A stretch of DNA of 64,000 nucleotides from Cubamyces lactineus (Eukaryota; Basidiomycota; Agaricomycetes; Polyporales; Polyporaceae): the NCBI GenBank assembly GCA_022376465.1, contig JACDTU010000001.1:2976001-3040000 (forward strand), in the 5' to 3' direction. A model generated the notes under the pieces. It ran no database searches. It worked only from the letters and a program-made list of their open reading frames with translations, and had not been told where the DNA came from. Positions 47,744-60,059 of the stretch are shown here, piece after piece. A program made the position numbers and the translations under genes. Each line of letters starts with the position of its first letter. Positions within the stretch are counted from its first letter, which is position 1.

Positions 47744-50504
47744 ATGCCCACAATTATAGAGGCCGACGGCAGCCCTCTCCCATCTATACCCGACGATGTG
47801 TCCATTACCGATTTCATTCTCAATAGACAGCATCCCTTGCGTCCTGCGCCGAATGGCCTGCACCCCCTACTCATCGAAGAGAGAACGGGGAGGCAAATTG
47901 GTTCAGATGAGGTGAGGGGAATCGAAGCCGATGGCGCTACGCCCGAGCGCATGTGGTGATGCATATGACATGCTGACTACAGCGTTTTAATGTTATACTA
48001 AGCTTCGCGCCCGTATTTTCGGGCTTGCGAACTCGTTGAAGTTACGCTGGGATATAGGTGAGGTGTATGATGTAGTTTCGAGTTGCGCCCTCGCCATTTA
48101 CTGACGAAGCTTCTGTGATCCAGGATCGGACGATGTTGGTACGTTCTCTCAAGATATCGGTATAAACGAAATCCAGATAGAATGCTGAATGGCGTGCAGT
48201 TTGTCTTTTCAGTCCGAATCATGTCGGTGAGTGACGAAAGCTAGGACATAGCTCTCGGTGACTGAACAATGATTTGTGTAGATTACGTCGTGGCTATGTG
48301 GTAAGACCCATCACTATCGGAACTATCATATTACGCCAGTACCGACGTGCATGCAGGGCAGCACAAGAACTTGGAGCTGTCGTCACGTACGTAGCGAGAC
48401 TCCAGACGTACACGACTCGATTTGACCTTCGAATCCTACCAGGACCGCGAACCCTTCATTCACCGCAGAAGAATTGTCCTATCAACTAGAAACGGCAAAG
48501 GCAACGCTCCTATTTGTCCATGCGGCGAATCTGCAGGTCGCATTAGAGGCTTCTCGGACTTCCGGTATATCGCCAGAGAGAATCATACTCTTCGATCCGG
48601 CACCCGAAGGCATATCGAACATACAGGACTTGGTCACACAAGGTCTACGCGAAGAGCAGCGATTCACAGAATATCGCCTCCAGCCAGGCGAAGGAAAGAC
48701 GAAGCCAGCGCTCCTGTGCTTCTCGAGTGGAACTACAGGCAGGCCAAAGGCATGCGCATATACAAACTCTTGCGATAGTACCCTAACCTAGCCACTGCGG
48801 TCGTGCTAGGCGGTTGTGATCCCGCATTACAGCATCATCGCCAACCTGGTCCAACTTGGGAAATACCTTCATCTTACCGATGGTACCATGCCTCCTGAAG
48901 AGTTGGCCTACAAGCCCGGCGGCGTAGCGTTAGGAGGCAAGTCGTGAAAACAGCTCAATATGCACAGTAGGTCAGGTAGCTTACAACTTCCCTTGCTGTC
49001 TCTGCAGTGTTACCATTCTACCGTGAGTCCTTTCCGGTCTCACTATGTCTCGCACGTTTCATGACCTTCGGCAGATGTGTATGGGATGCATATGGTGCTC
49101 TTCGGTAGCTTTTGGTTAGGGGTGAGTATCGCGCCTCATGCCGTGTGAAACTCGAACCAAACGCCTCCCAGTCTGCGGTAGTAGTCTTCCAAAAGTTCCA
49201 GCTGGACAGGATGCTCGAAAGCATTCAGCGGTATCGTATCACCCACCTCTAGTGAGTGAAAAATGCTGCGTCTTGGTGCTGTTTGACCAACCAGTCGAAG
49301 TCTCGTCCCGCCAATGGCCATTCTGTTGTGCAAGGTTGGTGGCGATCGCATAGTTTACGCTGCGCTCGTGTATCCTGACAAGTCTTAGAGCCCAATTGTC
49401 AAGAAGTATGACCTCAGCTCCGTCTACTTCTTCATGGTCGGCGCGGCGCCCGTCAGCGCAGAGCTGACGGACCAGCTGGTGCGCGTGCTGCCCAAGAACT
49501 GCCGCATCGGCCAAGGGTACGGTACGTGAGATTCTTGTCTGGAAACGATGCTCTTCAAGTTGTGCTCTGAAGTGTACTCACTCGACGCCTGGTGTTAGGT
49601 ATGACCGAACTCGCAACAATTATCACGTTCATGCAGCTCGACCAGAGAGTCGGAACTTTAGGCAGTGCGGGCGTACTCATACCCGGAATCACTGCACGCG
49701 TCGTCAAGCCCGACGGGACGCTGGCCGGATTCAACGAGCTCGGAGAGCTTCACCTGAAGAGCCCATCTATGTCTCTTGGATATCTCAACAACCCCAAGGC
49801 GTGCGTACATATCCCTCAGATTCCCTAAGGCATGCGTGGTGCTGAATTGCCCGATTTGTGTACAAAGCAATGCGGAGACGTTCAAAGACGGGTGAGCATA
49901 CTTTCTTCACCGCCTGCCATGTCACTGAAACATCTTGCTCTCCGTTCGGTGCTGTAGCTGGTTACACACCGGGGACGAAGTCATGATCAACGAGAGGAAA
50001 GAAGTCTTCATCACCGACCGCATCAAAGTACGTCTATTCTCCTCTCCTCCATGACATCCCCATGCTGCAACTGCGTCTCCATCCCCGCCACAGGAGCTCA
50101 TCAAAGTACGCGGCTTCCAAGTCGCCCCCGCCGAGCTCGAAGGGCACCTCCTCACGCACCCCGCCATCGCCGACTCGTGCGTCGTCGGCATCCCCGACCC
50201 GTACAGCGGCGAGCTCCCCTTCGCGTTCGTCGTCCTCCGCCCCGACGCCAGCGTCGCGCGTCCCCCTTCCGGATCCGCTCACTCGGCGGAGGAGGAGGAG
50301 GCACGGGTGAGGGGGGTGAGGGCGGACATCTTGGAGCACGTCGCGCGGCATAAGGTGTATTATAAGCGGCTCGCGGGGGTCGAGTTCGTCGACGCGGTGC
50401 CGAAGAATCCGAGTGGGAAGCTGTTGAGGCGGCATTTGAGGGATAACGCGAAGGAGATGCTTGCGAAGGGGCAGCTGAAACTTGTGACGAAGTCGAAGTT
50501 GTAA
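47744..50504 (+). CDS. acyl/4-coumarate-CoA ligase-like enzyme, paralogue B, SKL end
   Basis: This is the closest relative of ligase A, with the same intron positions (about 17 exons). It opens MPTIIEADGSPLPSIPDD. Motifs: [11 protein letters not shown] (about 48716-48749), GQGYGMTE across the intron near 49520-49600, LHTGDEVMINERKEVF (about 49964), [17 protein letters not shown] and [13 protein letters not shown] (catalytic Lys). The last codons read KSKL, a canonical PTS1, so the enzyme should be imported into peroxisomes. Two introns use GC donors: one directly after GRPK (48750) and one after VALG (48937). The last exon has an acidic insertion (HSAEEEEARV) not found in A. No frameshift was seen. 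It is tail-to-tail with ligase C. The acid substrate is unknown. Confidence 0.9.
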
Positions 50505-50833
50505 CGCTCGTGCGGTTGTGCGGTAGCCTGAGGAGCGTGCCGTCAGACGAATCCTGTAGGCTATGGATGCGCGAGGGTATACAATGCTGTGTGCATGGAT
50601 GTTGAACATGCTGTATGAATTCGCCGCCGAGTCTATCTAGGCAAAGTAGAACTCTAGCTGAAGCTATCGCGTACATATAGATCCCAATCCATCCACATCC
50701 ACATTCCATCCCTACATCCATCGTATAACGCATCCCATGCATTATCCAAACAACCTCCCTCCACATCCCAGTCCAAACCAAACTTATATCGTAAACACGC
50801 ACACAAAAACAACACACAATGTCACATTCGCAC
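50505..50833. other. 329-bp tail-to-tail gap between ligases B and C
   Basis: This holds the converging 3' ends. An AT-richer stretch with repeated CATCC and ACATCCA runs (about 50680-50790) may serve 3' end formation for both genes. No gene. Confidence 0.5.
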
Positions 50834-53800
50834 TCAGAGCTTCGCGCGCGCCTTCGCCGCCGCGCCCGGCTGCACGAGCTTGATCTTGCCCTCCTTCATG
50901 CGCTCTTTGAGCCTATCGCGGAGAAGGCGGCGGAGGAGCTTCCCGCTCGGGTTCTTGGGCACGACGTCGACGAACTCGATCCCCGCGAGCCACTTGTACT
51001 GCGTCTTGTGGTCCGCGACGAACTGCACGCAACGCCGCTCAGCACGTATTCTACTCGCCCGGTGGAAAGTGGAGAGAGGTGGGGGGAAGAGGACGCACCT
51101 GCATGATCGCGTCACGGACGCGCTGCTCTTCCGCGGCGTCCTTCGCGATGCGCGCGCGCGCCTCCTCCTTGAGGGCGATGAACGCGAACGGCAGCTCGCC
51201 CGAGTAGTCGTCTGGGGCCCCGACGACGCACACGTCCGCGATGTCAGGGTGATCGAGCAGCAGGCCCTCGAGCTCCGCGGGTGCCACTGTGTCAACACAA
51301 TACGTTTCGTGCAGAAGATGCCGTCGTGTCAGCGGCGGTGTCAGTGAGCTAGAGAGACGTGAAGAGAGAGAGAAGACGGACCTTGGAAGCCGCGGACTTT
51401 GATGAGTTCCTGTAGATCGAGCGAGGTAATCGAACGTCAGCTTCTGTGGCACAATAAGCTGAGGAAGGCGAGGGACATGGCGAACCTTGATACGATCGAT
51501 GATGAAGAGCTCCTTCGCCTCGTTGACGTAGCCCTCATCTCCAGTATACACCCACCCGTCCTTGAACGTCTCCGCGGTCCTGCAAACCGCCTGTCAGCCA
51601 CGCCCCTGTGAAGCCGCGGACACGCCAGAAGGAAAACACTCACGCCTGCGGGTTATCCAGATACCCAATCGCCATGCTCGGGCCCGTCACAACCAGCTGC
51701 CCCGGCTCATTATACGTTCCCCACGACCCGTCCGCCTTCAAAATCCTGAGGCCCGTACCCGGGATGAGCACGCCCGCGCTCCCCGGCGTCCCGACGCGCA
51801 TGAACAGCTGCGGGAACGAGAACGTCGTGCACGTCTCGGTCATGCCGTAGCCCTGGCCGATCCCGCTGTTCGGCAGCACGCGCGCGACCTGCTGCGTGAG
51901 CTCGGCGCTGAGCGGGGCGGCCCCGGAGGTCGTCATCTTGACGCAGGAGAGGTCGTAGTTCTTCGTGAGCGGGTGCTGTTTAGGGAAGTGTGGGTGTTAG
52001 AGACACGTGAGAGGCTGAATGCGAGATGAAGGCAGGGCGCACCTTGCAGAGCAGGACGACCATGGGTGGGACGAGCGCCAAGTGTGCGATCTTGTACCGC
52101 ACGATGCTCTTGAGCGCATTCTCGAAGTTGAATCGCGGCACAATGACGAGTGTACCCTGGTAGAGACGCGATGTCAGATAACCATGCGCATCTAGTTATA
52201 AGGGCAAGATTTCGGAGATACGCACTCCGGTGAACACGAAGAAGTGCAAGCTGACGACGATTCCATAGATATCTGCCAGATAGAGAGCGTGTCAGCAATT
52301 ACGCCACCGTCAAGGGCGAAGCCGACATACGGTAGAACGGCAACACTGTACGCAATCACAATCATAAGTTAGCATATAAGCAACATGGACGCATAATTCG
52401 CGCGCCGCGCGACGAGCATACCTCCAAGCATCCGGTCCCCCGGCGCGTACTTCTTCTGCGAATTAGGCTTGCCCGCGTCATGCCTATCCGCATACTGCTT
52501 CATTTGAATGACGTTCGCGATGACCGCATAGTGCGGGATCATCACAGCCTACCGCACCGCAGCAAGTAAAGATGAAATGAGCGATCTCTCCTCGGCCACC
52601 AAACTCAATCAGAAGTAACTAGAAATCGCACCCACCTTCGGCCTCCCCGTCGTCCCACTCGAGAAGAACAACAGCGCAAGCTTCGTCTTCCCCTCGCCGG
52701 GCTTCAGCCGCGGCTCGACCCACGCGCGCGGGCGCGCCAAGCCCTCCCTCACGAGGTCGTCGATCGTCAGATGCGAGCTGCGCACCTCGGGCGTGCGGTG
52801 GAAGAGGACGACGCGGTCGTCGGGGATGCCCGCGGTGCGCGCCGCGGCGAGGCCGACCGCGAGCGAGTCCGGGTGCACGAAGAGCACGGTCGCGCGCGCG
52901 GTGCGGATTTGGTAGACGAGCTCGTCTTCGGTGTAGGTCGGGTTCGCGCCGCTGTGCAGGGGGAGGGTCAGAACATGAAATGGGCGGTGGGACGATGGAC
53001 GGTGCGGGTGTGGGAGGAAGTGTGGGGAGTCTAGGTACGGGAGAGTGGGTGAGGAGGGGGATGTGAAACGTACGTGAGGACGCCGCCGAGACGATGGATC
53101 GCCCTGAGACGAAACGGGGTCTGATCAGTCGCGACGGTGCGCGCGTGTGCCGATGCATGCGTACCAAATTACGACGGGATAGTCTGTCCGAGTTGGCTCA
53201 GTTCTTGGTACGAAGACTCGCGAAATGGGATGGGCTCACCGATGTGGTTGGGTCCAAATGCACACACTGCACGCGTAACGTTAGTTTCATGGTCCTCAAT
53301 TCATTATCATGATGTAAAGAGCAATTCGGAGGGGTAGCGGCTTGATCCCGCCCTTCCAGACGCATGGCAAACGCAGAGAAAAGCACTAGTGCCGTCCCGG
53401 AGTCGACACCAAGCTCCCATGAGACGCGCCTTGTCGGCGCGGGGAAAGCACCTCATGTCGCCGGCCAGGAAACCCTCGCCTTCAAAGCGGGTGTGCGCTT
53501 TCCATATGCCCCGCGAAGCCGGCAGGGTACCTCCGTCCCGCGACAGCCCCAGTACTTGCCACCACTTTTCATAGATTCTGGGCGCGTTGATGCTGAAGGA
53601 GTGAATAACACGTACCAACGTCATTGTCACCTACGCACAGCAGCTACAATCAGCTACAAGGAGCGAAGAAGACTAAAGGGTCCCTCGCGGGGTGCGTACC
53701 GAGATTCCAGCGGATGTGCATCGCGTTAGCGAGCCCCCACACGCGCGCGCGCAGCTCGTCGCCCGTGACCTCGCGACCGGTCGTGTCGTCGATGAACCAT

Positions 53801-53940
53801 GCTGGTGGACGTTCGTGGAGGGCCTGGCCGCCGAGAGGGTGGTGGTTGTCGAAGAAGAACTGAGGGATGGTTACGTCGTCGGGTATGGGCGCCAGCGGAC
53901 CGCCGTCGCCGTAAATGGTCGGAATGCTGCTGCTCGCCAT
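50834..53940 (-). CDS. acyl/4-coumarate-CoA ligase-like enzyme, paralogue C, AKL end
   Basis: This AMP-binding enzyme starts at 53940 (MASSSIPTIYGDGGPLAPIP). Exon 1 runs straight through LRARVWGLANAMHIRWNLG, where A, B and D have an intron. Motifs: [12 protein letters not shown] (about 52645-52680), AVMIPHYAVIANV, VLPFYH and [32 protein letters not shown] (about 51830-51860, no intron inside), [37 protein letters not shown] and NPSGKLLRR. It ends KARAKL with stop at 50834-50836; AKL is a PTS1-type end. The C-terminal domain has one more intron before FVADHKTQYKW, shared with D. It looks intact and is closer to D than to A and B in its motifs. Confidence 0.9.
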
Positions 53941-56465
53941 CTTGCTGGTTGACCTCGACTACAGTGATATGCTGTCTGCTGGAATCTGTCGCTCAGGATT
54001 TACGCTCCTCGAAGGCCGTCCTGGGTGCTCGTCTGCGAAGCAGACGTGGCTGATATGGAGGAGGAGGAGCAGGGAGAAGTGCGGGTGGGGAGACGCGCGT
54101 GGCGGATGGAACTTGGATCCGGTAAGTTCTATCAAACTGTATGCGTACGTACGCGAGACACGCAAGCACACAGACACGGCCGGGTGAGAGAGGGTTGCGT
54201 CGAGAAGGAGGGGTCGGACGGCTGCCGGCTTGGAGGGTTTATGTATGCGCGGGAATTCGGGGGCGGGCTGAGCCCACAAGTAGCCGGCACCAGGGGCGTG
54301 GCCAGCCAGTCCTTACCAGCAGGGGCTACTCTCCGGTCACGCGCCCTCCCATCGTCTGCTTTCAGCTCTCCGTCGCGCTCGGCAGGCAACGACGGTGCCT
54401 ACTGGGGCCTGCTCGCGGTCTTTCGCTGCGTCCATCGCGGCCTGCTGCTGTGCCTGCGTCCATCTCGCGCTCGCAGTCAGTCTCGCCGTCATTGCGAAAC
54501 CATCATCAGCCCTCCGCAGAGTCTGTTGGGAGGTGCGTTTAGCAAAGGCCGCGTAGATGGGCATCCGTGCAGTCGGAGTCGAGCCTGGACTTACCTCTCT
54601 CGTCCTCTTCCTCTCGATCGCGATCGACGCTTCCGGTCCGGCTTTCGCTCTGGCCGATGCTACTGCACTTGAGCCCATCCTGAGCATCCCAGGACAGGAG
54701 GCTCAGACTGTACTTGCAAGTGTCAACTCAACGCCCACTCGTAGGGGAACATCATCGTCGGAGGCCGGCGTTCTTATATACATATGGACCCGGGCCATGA
54801 CCGAGCGACCGCGTTGCAGAATGTTTGCTCTCTTGTATCACTGCATCCATCCAAATCATCCGCACCAGCGCCAAGGACGCCCATTGGTGAAGTACTAACA
54901 TTGTTCTTATCGGATGAGTTCACCTTGCTGACCTGGACGCGCCCCTTGACACGACATATCTCCCTAATGGGACATGATTGGTGCCGTCTACAGAGAAGTT
55001 CACATTGCACAAGAGCGAACTTCAACTCGAACGCTGAGATAGATCTCACACCGGCCGCCAGGATTTCCACGGCATCTCCAATCAAGAGGCCGCTAAGGGA
55101 ATCAACGACAGACTACAAGCGTAAGCCGGCTACATAACGCAGCTCAGGTAATCAGTACCAGAGGGCTATTGGCCTGGGTACTCGCCAACCAACGCCCATG
55201 CACATTGCACAAGCACAAGCATTTTGAGTGCAACAATTCGTACACGTTACGCGCGCTACTAGCGAAATCGCCAAGACATCTGCGAAGATTTGCGACTTCT
55301 TACAGGCCACGCTTCGCACAACCCGAGTACTTGACCGAGTAAGGAGAATCTGTACTTGGCTTGTCAGCGTGAATGCGCGACTTGAAGAAGCTTGAGGACA
55401 CGAGACCAACGCGCGATCGGCGGCGCGGTCACTTGCGCGCACCCTGCCGATCGCGTGGCTGCACTGGCTGCAGCCACCAGCGCGCCGTCCGATCATGCGC
55501 TTCCCCGCGCTCCCCGCGCGCGGGGAGCGCGGGGGTGGGGAACCTGCCAGGGAATTCCGTTGATCCCACCTCCGCCGACCATGGCCATCTCCCCCGCATT
55601 CAAGCCTATTCAAGCTGGATCCCAAGCCCAAGCTGGTAGGCTAGGAACGCGAACGTGTCTGCGCGGGGCGCTCTACCATACAGGTCTCAAGACGCAACGG
55701 TCGCGGCGGCGGTATCTCGAGACAACAATATCCGGGATCAGGGGCTGCTGGTGCGCGGGTGTTCGCAGAGATTGTTGATAGGAGCTGCGCGAGCGCGAGA
55801 GTGGCGGACCGGAAGCTCGGGCGGCGTGTTCGTATGCATTTTTCATGACGCTGGCAGACAACGCCGTCCGCCGCGACTCGCGATACTGTTCGCGTCGGAC
55901 ATTATGGGATTGCTGAAGTGCACTTGGTGTCAGCTATAGATGCAATAGCTACCGCAATGCCGCGGACGCGACTTACATGATGTCTTACGCGCGCGCGCTC
56001 GCGGTCGCGCCCCCAATAGCACTGATCCGGATCCGCCACTGCCAGTGCCACGGATAGTCGCGCCCGGCCTCCCACCGTACACAGTACGTACAGAACGTGG
56101 TAAGCAAGTATAGATATCCTCAAGTTAGTATTACTGCGGCTTCTGGTACGTTACTGCATAAGCGCATCACTTTCCAAGGCTCAAGCGAAGTTCCGCGGGC
56201 GCGAGGATGCGCAAGCAGCGATCACATGTGCACGCCGCAAGCAGGAGCTGTCGAGGGTTCGTGGCCATATATACCGGCCGGTCTCCCGTCCCCCCGCCTC
56301 CCGTCTGCCCGGATCCCACCCCGCATACTCAGCTACCCCACACGCTCTCTGCTCTCTTGCTCTCTGTCGCCCCCTGATCCCTAGACATAGAAGAAGTGGC
56401 CGCCCGTAGGCTACAGCGGGTCAACAACAACACCACTAGAATCCAGAACCTCGGCGAGAATCACG
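53941..56465. other. 2.5-kb divergent region between ligases C and D
   Basis: This carries both promoters. ORFs here (for example 54337-54687 minus, 54557-54898 plus) lack motifs. It is notable for a perfect 32-nt GC palindrome at 55503-55534. A CATATATACC stretch (about 56265) could be the TATA element of ligase D. Confidence 0.5.
55503..55534. repeat. perfect 32-nt palindrome
   Basis: The half-site CCCCGCGCTCCCCGCG is followed directly by its exact reverse complement, with no spacer. It lies about midway between the divergent starts of ligases C and D. It could bind a dimeric regulator or form a hairpin or cruciform. Confidence 0.85.
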
Positions 56466-59235
56466 ATGGCTGAGATCCACGCGGACGGCGGGCCGCTGCC
56501 GCCCATCCCGGACGACCTGACGATCCCGCAGTTCCTCCTCGACGCGCACCACCCTGCGCGCCCGGTGCTCAAGAAGGCGCAGCCGTGGATCATCGAGGAG
56601 CTCACGGGGCGCGAGGTGGGGTCGGATGAGGTGCGTACGCGTACCGCGGGAGCGGACTCGGATAGCGCCCTGGGGGGTGGGCAGTATGCTGACCAGGCGC
56701 GGTTTGCTATGTTGTTAGTTGCGCGCGAGGACGTTTGGGTTGGCAAATGCGTTGAAGATGCGCTGGAATATCGGTGAGTGACATAACGCGCATGCTACCA
56801 GATCGAAGGGAGCTGATTAGGACGGTTGCGCGCGTACAGGCGAGGACGACGTCGGTATGTCGACGTCCTAGCATTTACCATATCGCGCAGACACGTTGGG
56901 TTGCTCATTGCGAGGATGATCCCCCGCAGTTGGCATTTTCGGTCCTAATCACATTGGTACGCGTATCCAGGGTAATTCTGCGGTGGCTGAAAGAGGCTGA
57001 TCTACGTCCTGCACCCAGACTATCCAGTCGCTATCTGGTAGGTACCCTAGCCATCCTCGCTACATCACTTGAAAGCCGTCTTCAATCGCGACTGACTGAC
57101 GCATCTTGAACAAACCTCCAGGGCCGTACACAGGCTAGGCGGCATCATCACCGGCGCAAACCCCACCTACACCGCCGACGAACTCACCTACCAGCTCTCC
57201 GCGACCAAAGCGCGCATCCTCATCGCGCACCCCGCATCGCTCCCTGTCGCCCTCGAGGCCGCGCGCGCGGCAGGCATAGCCGCCGACCGCGTCGTGCTCT
57301 TCAACGACGCGGGTCTAGAGCGTGAGCTCGGGCCCGCGGCGCGCGGTCACGTGACCGTCGAGCAGCTCGTCGCGGAGGGGCTCGAGCGGACGCAGCAGTT
57401 CGTCGAGAGACGGCTGGGCCCGGGAGAGGGGAAGCGGAAGTTGGCGTTTTTGAGCTTTAGTAGTGGCACCACGGGTCGGCCGAAGGTGAGGGCGTGTCGT
57501 TGAGAAGAATTTGTGGTGGGCTGACTGCAGTGGTAACTGGCGCCGCGCGATTTTTGTGCCGTGGTTCGAACTGATAGGCTGTGATGATCCCTCACTTTGC
57601 GGTGATTGCAAACGTGGTGCAGATGGCGCATTGGACGAAGGCGAAGGATGAGAGCAGGCCGCTCGAGATGCAGAGGTACAAGCCTGGGAGTCGAGGTCTT
57701 GCTGGTACGTTGTCTGCAGACCTTCCTTCGAAGATGTCCGACCAGGCGTGTGGATATTGACGCGTCTTTGCTCCTATAGTGCTGCCATTTTATCGTAAGT
57801 GATGCCGCTCGCTACACGAACACTGCTTTCTGATATCAGACTCGTCGATACGTCGCAGACATCTACGGTCTGGTCGTCGTGATGCATTTCAGCTTGTTCA
57901 TTGGCGTAAGTCTCTAATGACATGTTGGTACGGAGCTCCGCGCTGACCTCGGATACCCAGACGACGCTGGTTGTCGTGCAGAAGTTCAACTTTGAGCAGT
58001 TCCTAGACAGTATCCAGCGATACCGCATCACTCACCTCTGGTCAGTCTCTGCTGTAATCCCCATACACGCTCTATACTGGTGTGTTCTGAGACGTCGATG
58101 TTGGCAGCCTCGTTCCCCCGATGGTCGTGCTCCTCTGCAAACATCCTGCGGTGAAGAAGTACGACATTAGCTCCATCCGGATGCTCATGAGCGGCGCCGC
58201 CCCGCTCAGCTCGGAGCTCATCAATCAGCTCTCTGCGCTCCTCCCCGATGCGTGGATAGGACAGGCGTACGGTCCGTCTCAACTCATCCGACCAACGTCA
58301 TAGCGCTATGGCTGACACGGTTTGATCGCGCGGGCTTAGGTATGACCGAGACGTGCACAGCGGTGACGTTCCCGCAGGTCGACCGCCGCCTAGGTACACC
58401 TGGTAGTGGGGGCGTACTCCTGCCAGGATGCACTGCCCGTGTTGTCAGGCCTGACGGCTCGCTCGCTGCGCCCGGGGAGCCTGGAGAGCTGGTCGTGACG
58501 GGCCCGAGCATGGCGCTCGGGTACATGAACAACCCGCAAGCGTGCGTTCTTTGAGCAGCTCTGATTGAGTCAGTCTGGGTATGAGGGGCTGATCGTTTGC
58601 TGTAGGACCGCGGAGACGTTCAAGGACGGCTGGGTCGTCACTGGTGACGAAGTCTATTTCAACGACCGCAAAGAGATCTTCGTTGTGGACCGCATCAAAG
58701 TTTGTCCTTGCTTCTCACCTGCCGTTAGCCTCTCAGACTTACACATCGGCCCGATATCGTTTTCCCCTGATAGGAACTGATCAAGGTCCGCGGGTTCCAA
58801 GTGCCCCCAGCAGAGCTTGAGGGTCACCTGCTTGGCCACCCCGACGTCGGTGACGTCTGCGTCGTCGGGATCCCAGACGAGTACAGCGGGGAACTGCCCT
58901 TCGCGTTCGTCGTCCCGAGCGCCGCGGCGCAGGCGCGCATCGACGCGAACCCCGCCGCTGCGGAAGAGGTCCGCAAGGCCATCATGAAGGTGAGATATTC
59001 ATCATTCCCATTGTTCCCGGTCTTCGGATAACTGGCGGGCTAACGCGGAATGGGGATTTGCCTGCAGCACGTTGCGGACCACAAGACGAACTACAAGCAC
59101 CTCGTCGGAGTCGAGTTCATCGACGCGATCCCGAAGAACCCGAGCGGGAAGCTCCTCCGGCGGTTCCTCCGCGACCGGGCGAAGACACTTCGCGAGAGCG
59201 GGAAGCTGAAGATCAATGTCCGTGCGAAGCTCTGA
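56466..59235 (+). CDS. acyl/4-coumarate-CoA ligase-like enzyme, paralogue D, AKL end
   Basis: I read about 15 exons from the ATG at 56466 ([17 protein letters not shown]) to the TGA at 59233. Early micro-exons encode [14 protein letters not shown] and DYPVAIW. Motifs: [13 protein letters not shown] with no intron, unlike A and [13 protein letters not shown] (about 57451-57486); [47 protein letters not shown], uninterrupted; [28 protein letters not shown]; and [13 protein letters not shown]. It ends in VRAKL, where AKL is a PTS1-type end. The frame is open throughout. A partial copy of its middle exons lies downstream of K9 (63090-63500). Confidence 0.9.
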
Positions 59236-59339
59236 GGACGCGCACCCCATAATTTGAATGGCGAATTATGTATTTGGGTTGCTTCGTTGTACTGGATTGT
59301 ATATATAGGGAGCTAGGCCATGCACCAAGGAAGCGGTAA

Positions 59340-60023
59340 ACGTGCATCGCTCAATCGAGGGTTCGTTTGCTGCAGTGAGATACAAATGTTCGGAGTACCT
59401 ACCATCGCCCACCGGTAAATCATCCTCATGCACATGCCCCGGAGCTTGGATGGCGGGAGCGGTCTGAGTCATGCGGTGCGCACTGCGCGCGGGCCCACAT
59501 TGAAGCGCCATTGTGCATAGCATCAAGCCATGGCTTAATGTCGCACCCTTATGGCGGACAAAGGACATCTTTGAAGTTAGCCAGAGCAAGTCCTGCGGGA
59601 TGCGGGCGGCCTGGTTTTGGAAAGTAGTGATCGTGTCATACGCCGCCTCGGACTGCTCTCAGCGCTGGCGCAGCAGCCCTCGCAGTTAGCAAGTGTCAAT
59701 GAAGCCTATGCTTGCATGTTACTGAGTTCAGAGTCTGCCTGGATTGTCGCGCTGGTGTACTTCAAGAGCGCTTCTAAAAGCGAGAGAGGGAGTGGAAAGA
59801 GGAGCGAGCCAAGCGCTTATGGGCGTCTATGGTGGCTAAGTTGTGACAGGGTAACACAAAGAACCATGCGCGCTTGGCTGTTGGCTAAAGTGAACAATCA
59901 CCGTCGTCGACCGTACTTGCCTCCTCCCCTCATCCACGCCCTCGAGCTTTGACTCGTCCACCAAAAATTCAAACCCAGACTTTAGCCACTAGGGCGCTGA
60001 ACCAACATATAAACCCGCAAGAG
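59340..60023 (+). repeat. upstream repeat cassette and promoter of kinase K9
   Basis: This starts about 100 nt after the ligase D stop and matches the K2 upstream block almost from its first base (GTTCGTTTGCTGC, the CATCAAGCCATGG segment, GGCGGACAAAGGACATCT), then the K3 version in its middle part. The proximal promoter keeps TGGCTAAGTTGTGAC, TTGGCTAAAGTGAACAATCA, TTTAGCCAC and TATAAA (60008-60013). Confidence 0.85.
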
Positions 60024-60059
60024 ATGGCTGGTGTGATTGCAAGCTCACCCAGTCCCTCG

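Noticed and set aside
54337..54687. 116-codon minus ORF between ligases C and D
   Set aside because: Open and protein-like in composition, but no motif, no clear promoter, and it is overlapped by an equally long plus ORF.
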